Assembly: GCA_903910005.1 (NCBI GenBank)
Contig: CAIVXW010000498.1
Coordinates: 1 to 6,621 of the forward strand
Direction: 5' to 3'
From: an uncultured Methylococcaceae bacterium
GTDB lineage: Bacteria > Pseudomonadota > Gammaproteobacteria > Methylococcales > Methylococcaceae
Length of the DNA: 6,621 nt
A program made the translations under genes and the position numbers. The notes beneath the pieces are model-generated. The model made no database searches. It was not told the origin of the DNA and saw only the letters and a list, made by a program, of their open reading frames with translations. This document shows positions 1-6,494 of the stretch, in pieces. How positions within the stretch are numbered: position 1 is the first letter of the stretch; each line of letters begins with the position of its first letter.

Positions 1-428
1 GACTGTTCACCGTCCGGCCCGAAAAAACGTACCTCACCGGTTTCCAGGACGATCCAGACTTCCTGTGCCCCCTGTTGCAGATAGAGGGCTGTCTTGCCCG
101 CCATTTCTTCCTGTGAGTTGGACGGTGAACGTACTTCCACACAGATTTCAGGAGCCACGGGGTAGGGGGTCTGGTAACCGTAGCGGCCAGTAAATCCGGG
201 GGAACACCAGGCGACATCGGCGACTTTGACACCCTCGGGCGTGTTGACTGAACATTCAGTCATGACATTTCCACCCAGGTGGGTTTTCAGGAAATAGCCT
301 GCCCAGAATTGCAGGTGCCCATGCCGGTTACTGGCCGGACTCATGATGATATTCCCATAACGATCCAGTTCAATTTTATAGGGAAGGTTACGGAGACAAG
401 GATCCGCCAACACATCAGCCCATTGCAT
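1..428 (-). CDS. Uma2-family (DUF820) PD-(D/E)XK protein, 3' end cut off by the window
   Basis: I translated this by hand on the minus strand from ATG 428 to the left edge; 142 codons are visible and the C-terminus is missing. The protein begins MQWADVLADP and has the usual Uma2 sequence order: PYKIELD (residues 16-22) with a following Gly, an SPASNRHGHLQ stretch (30-40), VKVADVAW (68-75), APEICVEVRSPSN (92-104), a Lys at 112 before ALYLQQGAQEVW, and a GEVRFFGPDG strand near the end. Likely metal and catalytic residues of the restriction-endonuclease-like fold are D71, E98 and K112, assigned from the family pattern. Complete members are usually around 180-200 residues, so perhaps 40-50 are lost. 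A TAA lies in frame at 452-450, which makes 428 the first ATG; GGGAA seven nt upstream is a weak ribosome binding site. It follows metK on the same strand after 24 nt with no terminator visible, so co-transcription is likely. The family is called a putative endonuclease, but its cellular role is poorly known. Confidence 0.85.
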   Translation of the reverse strand, partial: MQWADVLADPCLRNLPYKIELDRYGNIIMSPASNRHGHLQFWAGYFLKTHLGGNVMTECSVNTPEGVKVADVAWCSPGFTGRYGYQTPYPVAPEICVEVRSPSNSQEEMAGKTALYLQQGAQEVWIVLETGEVRFFGPDGEQ

Positions 429-452
429 GATCAGGTTCCCGGTTGCGGTTTA

Positions 453-1628
453 TCAGAGCGGTGGCAAACCGGCAGCGGCACGCAGTTCAGCCGCCTTGTC
501 GGTTTTTTCCCAGGTAAACTCGGGTTCTTCCCGGCCAAAGTGACCGTAGGCCGCCGTTTTTTTGTAGATGGGGCGCAGCAGGTCAAGCGTTTTGACGATG
601 CCCTTGGGACGCAGGTCAAAAAATTCATTGACCATCTCGGTGATGCGCTCATCGCTGATTTTACCGGTGCCGTAGGTTTCCACCATCACGCTGGTCGGGC
701 GGGCTACACCGATGGCGTAAGACACCTGTACCAGACAGCGATCCGCCAAACCGGCCGCCACAATGTTCTTGGCTACATAACGGCCCGCATACGTTGCCGA
801 GCGATCCACCTTGGACGGATCCTTGCCGGAGAAGGCACCGCCGCCGTGCGGGGCTGAACCACCGTAGCTGTCGACGATGATTTTGCGACCGGTCAGGCCG
901 GTATCCCCCTGCGGGCCGCCGACGACAAAACGTCCGGTCGGGTTGATGAGGTACTTGATTTCTCCCTTCATCAGTTCCGGCGGCAGTACCGGTTTGATGA
1001 TGTCTTCAATCACCGCTTCCTCAATGGCCTCGTTGGATACGTCGGCGGCATGCTGGGTGGAAATCAGCACCGTGTCGATGGAATCCGGCTTGCCGTTGAC
1101 ATAGCGGATGGTGACCTGGCTCTTGGCATCGGGACGCAGCCAGGACAGGTGACCGGTATGACGCAGATGGGCCTGACGTTCCATCAGTCGGTGCGACAGG
1201 TAGATGGGCAGCGGCATCAGCACCGGCGTTTCGTTGCAGGCATAACCGAACATCAGACCCTGGTCACCGGCTCCCTGGTCGAGATTGTCGTCAAAGGCCC
1301 GATCAACGCCCTGGGCGATGTCAGGTGACTGCTTTTCGTAGGTCACCAGTACGGCACAACCCTTGTAGTCGATGCCGGATTCGGTGTTGTCATAACCGAT
1401 ACGCTTGATGGTGTCGCGGGCAACACCGATGTAGTCTACGTTGGCGGTGGTGGTGATTTCACCCGCCAGAACCACCATGCCGGTGCTGCACAGGGTTTCT
1501 GCGGCCACTCGTGCGTACTTGTCCTGGGTCAGGATGGCATCAAGAATGGAATCGGAAATCTGGTCGGCGACTTTGTCAGGATGACCTTCCGACACCGATT
1601 CAGAGGTAAAAAGATAGGCGTTGCTCAC
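453..1628 (-). CDS. metK: S-adenosylmethionine synthetase (methionine adenosyltransferase)
   Basis: Cytosolic enzyme that makes S-adenosylmethionine from methionine and ATP, releasing phosphate and pyrophosphate. The 391-residue product matches the bacterial MetK pattern throughout. It has TSESVSEGHPDKVADQISD near the N-terminus (8-26), the signature GAGDQGLMFGY (119-129), WLRPDAKSQVT (163-173), NPTGRFVVGGP (229-239), the P-loop-like GGGAFSGKDPSKVDRS (262-277) and the C-terminal YGHFGRE (361-367). Length is close to the 384 residues of the E. coli enzyme. I chose GTG 1628 because the conserved protein starts at that point (VSNAYLFTSES) and a GAGG lies 11 nt upstream (1643-1640). The frame stays open back to TTG 1679, but that start would add 17 unconserved residues and would sit inside a strong hairpin. 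Stop is TGA at 455-453. It is divergent from ppa and is followed by the Uma2 gene. No residue expected to be essential appears missing. Confidence 0.97.
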   Translation of the reverse strand: MSNAYLFTSESVSEGHPDKVADQISDSILDAILTQDKYARVAAETLCSTGMVVLAGEITTTANVDYIGVARDTIKRIGYDNTESGIDYKGCAVLVTYEKQSPDIAQGVDRAFDDNLDQGAGDQGLMFGYACNETPVLMPLPIYLSHRLMERQAHLRHTGHLSWLRPDAKSQVTIRYVNGKPDSIDTVLISTQHAADVSNEAIEEAVIEDIIKPVLPPELMKGEIKYLINPTGRFVVGGPQGDTGLTGRKIIVDSYGGSAPHGGGAFSGKDPSKVDRSATYAGRYVAKNIVAAGLADRCLVQVSYAIGVARPTSVMVETYGTGKISDERITEMVNEFFDLRPKGIVKTLDLLRPIYKKTAAYGHFGREEPEFTWEKTDKAAELRAAAGLPPL

Positions 1629-1659
1629 AGCAGGAATAACCTCGAATGTGAAAAGGGAA

Positions 1660-1684
1660 CGGGATTGTCTCGGTGACAACCCCG
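1660..1684 (-). terminator. Strong hairpin in the metK leader, attenuator-like
   Basis: The transcript of the minus strand can form a 10-bp stem, CGGGGUUGUC with GACAAUCCCG, closed by a 5-nt ACCGA loop. It contains one G-U pair and no bulge. UUCCCUUUU (1659-1651) follows directly, which resembles an imperfect intrinsic terminator tract. The hairpin ends 31 nt before the metK GTG and 16 nt before its GAGG ribosome binding site. It could be a transcription attenuator, or a structure affecting translation or RNA stability. The pairing is seen in the sequence; the regulatory role is inference. It does not match the SAM riboswitch classes whose consensus I can recall. Confidence 0.5.
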
Positions 1685-1689
1685 GCGGA

Positions 1690-1715
1690 GGGTGTAGGGC
1701 ACCCCGGACGGGGGG
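1690..1715 (-). promoter_or_regulatory. Alternative GC-rich pairings in the metK leader
   Basis: Upstream of the attenuator-like stem, the leader RNA can form GGGUG-CCCUA-CACCC (1704-1690, 5 bp and a 5-nt loop) or CCCC-GUCC-GGGG (1713-1702). These two share bases and exclude each other. The same C-tract (CCCCG, 1713-1709) can instead pair with CGGGG at 1684-1680, which is the base of the 10-bp stem. This gives a simple candidate antiterminator arrangement. It is base-pairing logic only; I did no folding calculation, and GC-rich leaders often offer such alternatives by chance. Confidence 0.3.
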
Positions 1716-1733
1716 CCTGGATACACGCCCGGC

Positions 1734-1742
1734 ATTATACCA
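1734..1742 (-). promoter_or_regulatory. metK promoter, extended -10 element
   Basis: On the minus strand the sequence reads TGGTATAAT, a perfect TATAAT hexamer (1739-1734) with the TGn extension that lets sigma-70 promoters work without a good -35. At the expected -35 distance I see only a poor match (TGCCTT with 17-nt spacing). Transcription would begin near 1727, giving a leader of about 100 nt ahead of the metK GTG. That leader contains the attenuator-like hairpin. Confidence 0.65.
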
Positions 1743-1787
1743 AAGCGGACGGGCAGAAGGCAGGGGAAAGGTCGGGCCGATCCAGTG

Positions 1788-1816
1788 GTGATGGATTCGC
1801 CGTTCGCGGGTATACT
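1788..1816 (+). promoter_or_regulatory. ppa operon promoter
   Basis: TATACT at 1811-1816 is a good sigma-70 -10. With 17-nt spacing the -35 position (1788-1793) reads GTGATG, only a 3-of-6 match. Transcription would start near 1823, leaving a short leader of about 33 nt. AGGAG at 1841-1845 lies 10 nt before the ppa ATG. An inverted repeat, ATCCA (1780-1784) and TGGAT (1792-1796), overlaps the -35 region and could be an operator, though its arms are only 5 bp. Confidence 0.5.
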
Positions 1817-1855
1817 GTCACCCTTCATATCATTTTATTGAGGAGTTGTGTTTCC

Positions 1856-2404
1856 ATGTCTTTGATGCAAGTAAGTTCCGGGCGGAATGTACCCAGTGAC
1901 ATCAACGTAGTCATCGAGATACCGGCCTACAGTGATCCGGTCAAGTATGAGGTTGACAAGGAGACGGGCGCACTGTTCGTGGATCGGTTCATGGGAACCG
2001 CCATGCAGTATCCCTGCAATTACGGCTACGTGCCCCACACCCTCTCACTGGACGGTGATCCGGTGGATGTACTGGTGATTGCCCAGTGGAAGTTACTGAC
2101 CGGTTCCGTGGTGCGCTGCCGCCCCATCGGCGTGCTGAAAATGACCGATGAAGCCGGCAGTGATGCCAAGATCATTGCCGTTCCCCACGACCGCCTGACT
2201 CCGCTTTACAGCCGGGTTAATTCGTTCCGTGACCTGCCTGAATCCCATCTGGCCCAGATTGCCCATTTCTTTGAGCATTACAAGGATCTGGAACCGGGAC
2301 GCTGGGTCAGGATTGAAGGCTGGTATGATGCCGATGAAGCCAAAAGGGAGATTCTGGACAGCCTCCAGCGTTATGATTCGGCCCAGAACAAACCGCAGTT
2401 TTAG
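1856..2404 (+). CDS. ppa: Inorganic pyrophosphatase, family I
   Basis: Soluble Mg-dependent enzyme that hydrolyses pyrophosphate to two phosphates and so drives nucleotide, tRNA-charging and sugar-activation reactions forward. The 182-residue product is close to the 176 residues of E. coli Ppa and aligns over its whole length. The family signature DGDPVDV is at residues 66-72, supplying the three metal-binding aspartates D66, D68 and D71. Other active-site residues are in place: E21, K30, E32, R44, Y56, D98, D103, K105, Y142 and K143. I chose ATG 1856 because MSLMQVSSGRNVP matches the E. coli N-terminus and AGGAG stands 10 nt upstream. The frame is open further upstream, but that extension would cover the promoter and is not conserved. 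It is the first gene of a probable operon with smrA (21 nt gap) and the kinase. No sign of damage. Confidence 0.97.
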   Translation: MSLMQVSSGRNVPSDINVVIEIPAYSDPVKYEVDKETGALFVDRFMGTAMQYPCNYGYVPHTLSLDGDPVDVLVIAQWKLLTGSVVRCRPIGVLKMTDEAGSDAKIIAVPHDRLTPLYSRVNSFRDLPESHLAQIAHFFEHYKDLEPGRWVRIEGWYDADEAKREILDSLQRYDSAQNKPQF

Positions 2405-2425
2405 GCAGCCCCTTGCCGTACCCGC

Positions 2426-3028
2426 ATGAGCGACGATGATTTCAACCTGTTCCGCCAGGAAACGGCGGATGTGATACCGCTGCAACAGAAACCGCTGTGG
2501 CTCCACCCGACCCGAACCCGCTCTACGCCGGGTCAGGATTACCGGCGTGAGGCGGCCCAGCGCAACCAGGCCTTTGATGCCAATCGCCTGCCTACGGCGT
2601 TTGTCGAGTTTGTGCATCCGGAAGCCATCATCAGTTTTCGCCGGGACGGTATTCAGCATGGTGTCTTTCACAAATTGCAACAGGGCGGCTATGACATTGA
2701 AGCCATGCTGGATCTGCATGGCTTTACCGTGGAACAGGCCCGTGACGAATTGTTCCGTTTCATTGCGGATTGCCTGCATCATGATGTGCGTTCGGCCCTG
2801 ATCAGTCACGGCAAGGGCCGCAACAACAAGGAACAAAAGCCGCTGCTGAAAAGCTATCTGGCCCGCTGGTTGCCGCTGTTTCCGGAAGTCATGGCCTTTC
2901 ACAGTGCCCGCAAATTTCACGGCGGGGCCGGGGCGGTTTATCTGTTGCTGCGCAAAAGCGAGAAACAGAAACAGAAAACCCGCGAGGCTCTGGGAATTAC
3001 CCACGGCAAGCCTGACTTTTCGCCGTGA
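2426..3028 (+). CDS. smrA: Smr-domain protein, SmrA (YdaL) type
   Basis: A 200-residue stand-alone Smr protein without the MutS part. The N-terminal third (MSDDDFNLFRQETADVIPL) matches the gammaproteobacterial SmrA/YdaL type. The Smr domain runs from about residue 92 to 176, with the hallmark DLHG (96-99), SHGKG (127-131) and the GGAGAVYLLL strand (166-175). The tail is short and basic (KSEKQKQKTRE). Smr domains are small nuclease-like folds; DNA nicking has been reported for E. coli YdaL, and other Smr proteins act on RNA or rescue stalled ribosomes, so the substrate here is not certain. The ATG lies 21 nt after the ppa stop with no clear ribosome binding site, so translation may depend on ribosomes arriving from ppa. 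Its TGA overlaps the GTG start of the next gene (GTGA). Confidence 0.88.
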   Translation: MSDDDFNLFRQETADVIPLQQKPLWLHPTRTRSTPGQDYRREAAQRNQAFDANRLPTAFVEFVHPEAIISFRRDGIQHGVFHKLQQGGYDIEAMLDLHGFTVEQARDELFRFIADCLHHDVRSALISHGKGRNNKEQKPLLKSYLARWLPLFPEVMAFHSARKFHGGAGAVYLLLRKSEKQKQKTREALGITHGKPDFSP

Positions 3029-4101
3029 GCATTCCCGATCTGGCCCACTGGGCCGCCCGGCAGTTTACCCGCACTGCGTCCCCGCCCGAACTGGCATCGC
3101 TGGGCCGGGGACTTATCAATGATACCTTCAAGGTCACGGGCCCTGCTGGCGACTGTTTCGTATTGCAGCGGCTCAATTCAAGGGTGCTGCCGAATCCCGC
3201 CGCCATTCTGGCCAACTACCGGGTTTTGCTGGCCCATCGCCGCAACCTGCCGCAATCCCGTCGTCACCTACGTATTCCGCACCTGCGGCTGACCCTGACC
3301 GGTCAGGATCATCTGATTGATGAGGCCGGCCACCTGTGGCGGGCACTGCAATACCTGGCGGAAACCCGTAGCCTGGCTCGCCTGACCACACCGCAGCAGG
3401 CACGGGCCGTTGGCACTGGCCTGGGCCGGTTTCATGCGTTGTTTGCCGATCTGGCCACCGACTGCTTGCAGGATACCCTGCCGGGATTTCACGTCACGCC
3501 CCGCTATCTCGAACACTATGATGCGGTCTGTCGGCAGGTGGCATCCACCACCGCCGAACTGGAGCAGGCGATGGTTCAGGCCGAGGCCGGACGCAGTCGG
3601 GCGGCCGTGCTGGAGGCGGCCCGTCTGCGTGGGGACTTGCGGGAACGGGTCACCCACGGCGATCCCAAACTGGACAACCTGCTGTTCGATCAGGCCTGTA
3701 GCCGGGTTGTCAGCCTGATTGATCTGGATACCGTCAAGGCGGGCCTGCCGCACTACGATCTGGGGGATTGTGTGCGCTCCTGTTGCGGACGCAACGAGCA
3801 GGGTACACCGGCTTTCGATCTGTCCCTGTGCATTCCGTTGCTACAGGCCTACCACGCGCAGAGTCTGCGTTTTACCACGCCCGGAGAACGTCATTACTGG
3901 TACGACGCCATTCGGTTGATACCCTACGAACTGGGGCTTCGGTTCCTGACCGATCACCTGGCGGGAAATATTTATTTCAAGGTGACCCATCCGGATCAGA
4001 ACCTGCACCGGGCTCTGGCGCAATTCCGGATTGCAGACAGCGTGGAGCAGCAAAAGGAACCCTTGCTGGGCGCGTTGGCCCAACTGGAAAGGCAGGTCTG
4101 A
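3025..4101 (+). CDS. APH-fold phosphotransferase, probable sugar kinase (NahK-like)
   Basis: A 358-residue cytosolic kinase of the aminoglycoside/choline phosphotransferase fold. The N-lobe has a glycine-rich nucleotide loop, GRGLINDTFKV (27-37), followed by FVLQRLN (45-51). The C-lobe has the Brenner-type catalytic motif THGDPKLDNLLFD (210-222; D213 the likely base, N218 a metal ligand) and the metal-binding LIDLDT (231-236). LPHYDLGDCVRSCC (241-254) and IPYELGLRFLTDHL (299-312) recall the branch that includes N-acetylhexosamine 1-kinase and proteins once labelled mucin desulfatase, as opposed to drug-resistance enzymes. That placement is from memory of the family, so the substrate is unproven. 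The GTG start overlaps the smrA stop by 4 nt and has no good ribosome binding site, which points to translational coupling. It is the last gene of the ppa operon. Its TGA is 12 bp from the stop of the convergent prfA. Confidence 0.82.
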   Translation: MSIPDLAHWAARQFTRTASPPELASLGRGLINDTFKVTGPAGDCFVLQRLNSRVLPNPAAILANYRVLLAHRRNLPQSRRHLRIPHLRLTLTGQDHLIDEAGHLWRALQYLAETRSLARLTTPQQARAVGTGLGRFHALFADLATDCLQDTLPGFHVTPRYLEHYDAVCRQVASTTAELEQAMVQAEAGRSRAAVLEAARLRGDLRERVTHGDPKLDNLLFDQACSRVVSLIDLDTVKAGLPHYDLGDCVRSCCGRNEQGTPAFDLSLCIPLLQAYHAQSLRFTTPGERHYWYDAIRLIPYELGLRFLTDHLAGNIYFKVTHPDQNLHRALAQFRIADSVEQQKEPLLGALAQLERQV

Positions 4102-4113
4102 CCCGTCAACATT

Positions 4114-5196
4114 TCAGGTCTGCGCCAATCCGGCCAGCAATTCGGCCTGGTGTTCACTCAGGAGTGGATCAATGATCGGATCGAGTTCGCCCAGCATGAT
4201 GGCATCCAGTTTATACAGGGTGAGGTTGATGCGGTGGTCGGTCAGGCGACCCTGGGGAAAGTTGTAGGTACGAATCCGCTCGGAGCGATCCCCGCTGCCA
4301 ACCTGGAGTTTGCGGGAGGCGGCGATTTCAGCGGTCTGCTGTTCCTGTCGGGCCGAGAGGATGCGGGATTGCAGCAGTGACATGGCCCGGGCGCGGTTTT
4401 TATGCTGGGAGCGTTCGTCCTGGCATTCCACTACAAAACCGGTAGGGATGTGGGTGATGCGGATGGCCGATTCGGTACGGTTGACGTGTTGTCCGCCAGC
4501 TCCCGATGCCCGGTAGGTATCGATGCGCAGATCGGCCGGATTGATGTCGATTTCCACCTCCTCCACTTCAGGCAGTATTGCCACGGTGCAGGCCGAGGTA
4601 TGGATACGCCCCTGGGTTTCGGTTTCCGGAACCCGTTGTACCCGGTGGGTTCCCGACTCAAACTTGAGTCGGGAATAGACCGACTGACCGCTGATGCGGA
4701 TGACGATTTCCTTGTAGCCACCGTGTTCGCCCTCGCTTTCACTGATGACTTCGCTTTTCCAGCCCTGTTGTTCGGCATAACGACCGTACATGCGGGCAAG
4801 GTCGCCGGCGAACAGGGCCGCTTCTGCCCCGCCGGTACCGGCACGCACTTCGAGAAAAATGTTGCGGTCGTCGTTGGGATCACGCGGGAGCAGCAGTATC
4901 TGCAGGGCCTGCTCCTGCTCTTCAATGCGTTGGCGGGAATCCTGTATTTCATCCTGGGCCAGGTGGCGTACATCCGGGTCGGAATCCTGCAGCAGGCTTT
5001 CCGCATACTGCAAACTGTCAAGGGTAGCGAGATGGGTCCTGAAGCAGGTCACCAGCGGATTGAGCTGGGCATATTCACGGCTCAGGGCGCGGAACCGATC
5101 CTGATTGCCCTGTACCTCGGGTTCGGCCAGCAGGGCGGTGATTTCTTCAAAGCGGTTGGAGAGATGTTCAAGTTTGTGACGGATTGAGGGTTTCAC
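4114..5196 (-). CDS. prfA: Peptide chain release factor 1
   Basis: Class I release factor that recognises UAA and UAG in the ribosomal A site and triggers peptide release. The 360-residue product equals E. coli RF1 in length. An N-terminal helical domain (about 1-100) is followed by RAGTGGAEAALFAGDL (118-133), the codon-reading PxT motif as PET (190-192) within QRVPETETQGRIHTSA, and the catalytic GGQ (234-236) in RASGAGGQHVNRTESA. The C-terminal part has QDERSQHKNRARAM (259-272). The PxT triplet marks it as RF1 and not RF2 (SPF), and no RF2-type frameshift is needed. The start is GTG 5196, overlapping the hemA stop as GTGA, which indicates coupled translation; only a distant AGGA stands upstream. 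PrmC normally methylates the GGQ glutamine, but prmC does not follow here as it does in E. coli. Confidence 0.97.
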   Translation of the reverse strand: MKPSIRHKLEHLSNRFEEITALLAEPEVQGNQDRFRALSREYAQLNPLVTCFRTHLATLDSLQYAESLLQDSDPDVRHLAQDEIQDSRQRIEEQEQALQILLLPRDPNDDRNIFLEVRAGTGGAEAALFAGDLARMYGRYAEQQGWKSEVISESEGEHGGYKEIVIRISGQSVYSRLKFESGTHRVQRVPETETQGRIHTSACTVAILPEVEEVEIDINPADLRIDTYRASGAGGQHVNRTESAIRITHIPTGFVVECQDERSQHKNRARAMSLLQSRILSARQEQQTAEIAASRKLQVGSGDRSERIRTYNFPQGRLTDHRINLTLYKLDAIMLGELDPIIDPLLSEHQAELLAGLAQT

Positions 5197-6458
5197 TGGA
5201 TGGAAGAATCCTGCAACTGGAAAAGTTCACGGGCGGCGGCCACCAGATCGTGGCGTTCGGTCATGCTGGCCTGACGGATCTGGATGCTCGGGGCATGGAT
5301 CAGTTTGTTGGTCAGACGGTGGGCCAGCAGTTCCAGGCATTGTTCCGGCGTTTGGCCCTGTTTCAGACCGGCAAGGGTTTTTTGCAGGACTTCATCCCGG
5401 ATGATTTCTGCCTGTTGCCGGTAATCGCGAATGGTGTCGCTGGCCCCCTGCACCCTGAGCCAGGAGAGGAAATGCGCCACCTGGATGTCAATGATTTCCT
5501 CCGCCTGTTTGGCTGCTTCCTGCCGGGTTTTCAGATTTTCCTCGACCGTATTGCGCAGGTCATCGACCGTGTAGAGATAGACATCCCGCAGTTGTCCGAC
5601 TTCCGGCTCGATATCACGGGGCACCGCCAGATCGACCATGAAAACCGGTTTGTGGCGGCGAATTTTGATGGCACTTTCAACGCTGCCCTTGCCCAGGATG
5701 GGCAGGGGACTGGCGGTCGACGAAACGATGATGTCAGCCCGGGCCAGATGGTGTGGCAATTCGGCCAGGGAAATGGCGAAACCGTTGAACCGGGTTGCCA
5801 GGGCGTGGGCCTTGTCGTAAGTTCGGTTGGCGATGATGAGTTCACCAATCCGGTGTTCACTGAGGTGTCGGGCCGTCAGTTCAATGGTTTCACCGGCACC
5901 GATCAGTATGGCCGTTTGCCGGTTGAGATCGTCAAAAATGCTCTGCGCCAGCCGAACCGCTGCAAAGGCAACCGAGACCGGGCTGGAACCAATGGCGGTG
6001 TCGGTACGCACCTTTTTGGCGGCAGTAAAGGTTGATTGAAACAGCCGCCCCAGGGTTTTACCCAGGGTTCCTGCCTCGGTAGCGGTTTGGTAGGCCGTTT
6101 TCATTTGGCCCAGAATCTGGGGTTCGCCCAGGATCATTGAGTCAAGACCCGCTGCAACCCGGAACATGTGGCGGATGGTAGCGGTATCGGCGTAGGTGTA
6201 GAGGTAGGGCCGGAATTCATCCGGCTTGAGGTGTCCGGCTTCGGCCAGCCAGTCGACCAGGGTGTCAGTGCCGGTGACGCGGGTTCCGCAGTATAATTCG
6301 GTGCGGTTGCAGGTCGAAAGGATGGCGGCTTCCTCAATGGCGGGCAACCGGGTCAAGGCCTGCAGGGCTGCCCCCAGTCGCTCGGTCGGAAAGGCCAGGC
6401 GTTCCCTGATCGAAACGGGCGCGGTGTTGTGGTTTAATCCCAGGGCGATGATTCCCAT
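5193..6458 (-). CDS. hemA: Glutamyl-tRNA reductase
   Basis: NADPH-dependent enzyme that reduces glutamyl-tRNA(Glu) to glutamate-1-semialdehyde, the first committed step of tetrapyrrole (haem, sirohaem) synthesis by the C5 pathway. The 421-residue product matches the family length and domain order. The catalytic domain holds LSTCNRTELY (48-56) with the nucleophile C50, and the signature RVAAGLDSMILGEPQILGQM (100-119). The NADPH domain has ILIGAGE (184-190), IIANRT (208-213) and VDLAVPRDIEP (275-285). A helical dimerisation domain covers roughly residues 315-415. The start is ATG 6458, where MGIIALGLNHNTAPVSIRERLAF fits the family exactly; AGG six nt upstream is a modest ribosome binding site. 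The N-terminus lacks the KK pair (T3, K3/K4 region) that enterobacterial HemA uses for haem-linked proteolysis. It is the first gene of the hemA-prfA pair. Confidence 0.97.
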   Translation of the reverse strand: MGIIALGLNHNTAPVSIRERLAFPTERLGAALQALTRLPAIEEAAILSTCNRTELYCGTRVTGTDTLVDWLAEAGHLKPDEFRPYLYTYADTATIRHMFRVAAGLDSMILGEPQILGQMKTAYQTATEAGTLGKTLGRLFQSTFTAAKKVRTDTAIGSSPVSVAFAAVRLAQSIFDDLNRQTAILIGAGETIELTARHLSEHRIGELIIANRTYDKAHALATRFNGFAISLAELPHHLARADIIVSSTASPLPILGKGSVESAIKIRRHKPVFMVDLAVPRDIEPEVGQLRDVYLYTVDDLRNTVEENLKTRQEAAKQAEEIIDIQVAHFLSWLRVQGASDTIRDYRQQAEIIRDEVLQKTLAGLKQGQTPEQCLELLAHRLTNKLIHAPSIQIRQASMTERHDLVAAARELFQLQDSSIQ

Positions 6459-6494
6459 TATAAGCCTGTGTTGCAGTGTCGGGTGAAGTCGGGG

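Noticed and set aside
1629..1679. Longer metK from TTG 1679 (17 extra residues)
   Set aside because: The extension is not part of the MetK family, its start codon lies in a strong hairpin, and GTG 1628 has both the conserved N-terminus and a GAGG upstream.
1629..1727. Known SAM or SAH riboswitch ahead of metK
   Set aside because: I could not match the conserved cores of SAM-I, SAM-II or SAH riboswitches. A covariance-model search would decide it.
1625..1735. Possible leader peptide frame ending in a TGA that overlaps the metK GTG start
   Set aside because: The frame has no good ribosome binding site, its last ATG lies inside the -10 element and so outside the transcript, and it shows no methionine run or other regulatory codon pattern.
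2093..3004. Long open frame antisense to ppa and smrA
   Set aside because: It recognisably mirrors two well-supported genes, its product resembles no family I know, and GC-rich coding DNA commonly leaves the opposite strand open.
4093..4122. 8-bp direct repeat CAGGTCTG (4093-4100 and 4115-4122) at the convergent junction
   Set aside because: Too short to support an insertion or recombination site, and there is no mobile element nearby.
4130..4151. CCGGCC/GGCCTGG hairpin as a terminator for the ppa operon
   Set aside because: The stem needs a bulge, has an 8-nt loop, lies inside prfA coding sequence, and is not followed by a T-tract.
4402..6035. Long plus-strand open frames opposite prfA and hemA
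   Set aside because: They lie entirely over strongly conserved minus-strand genes and have no recognisable domains or ribosome binding sites.
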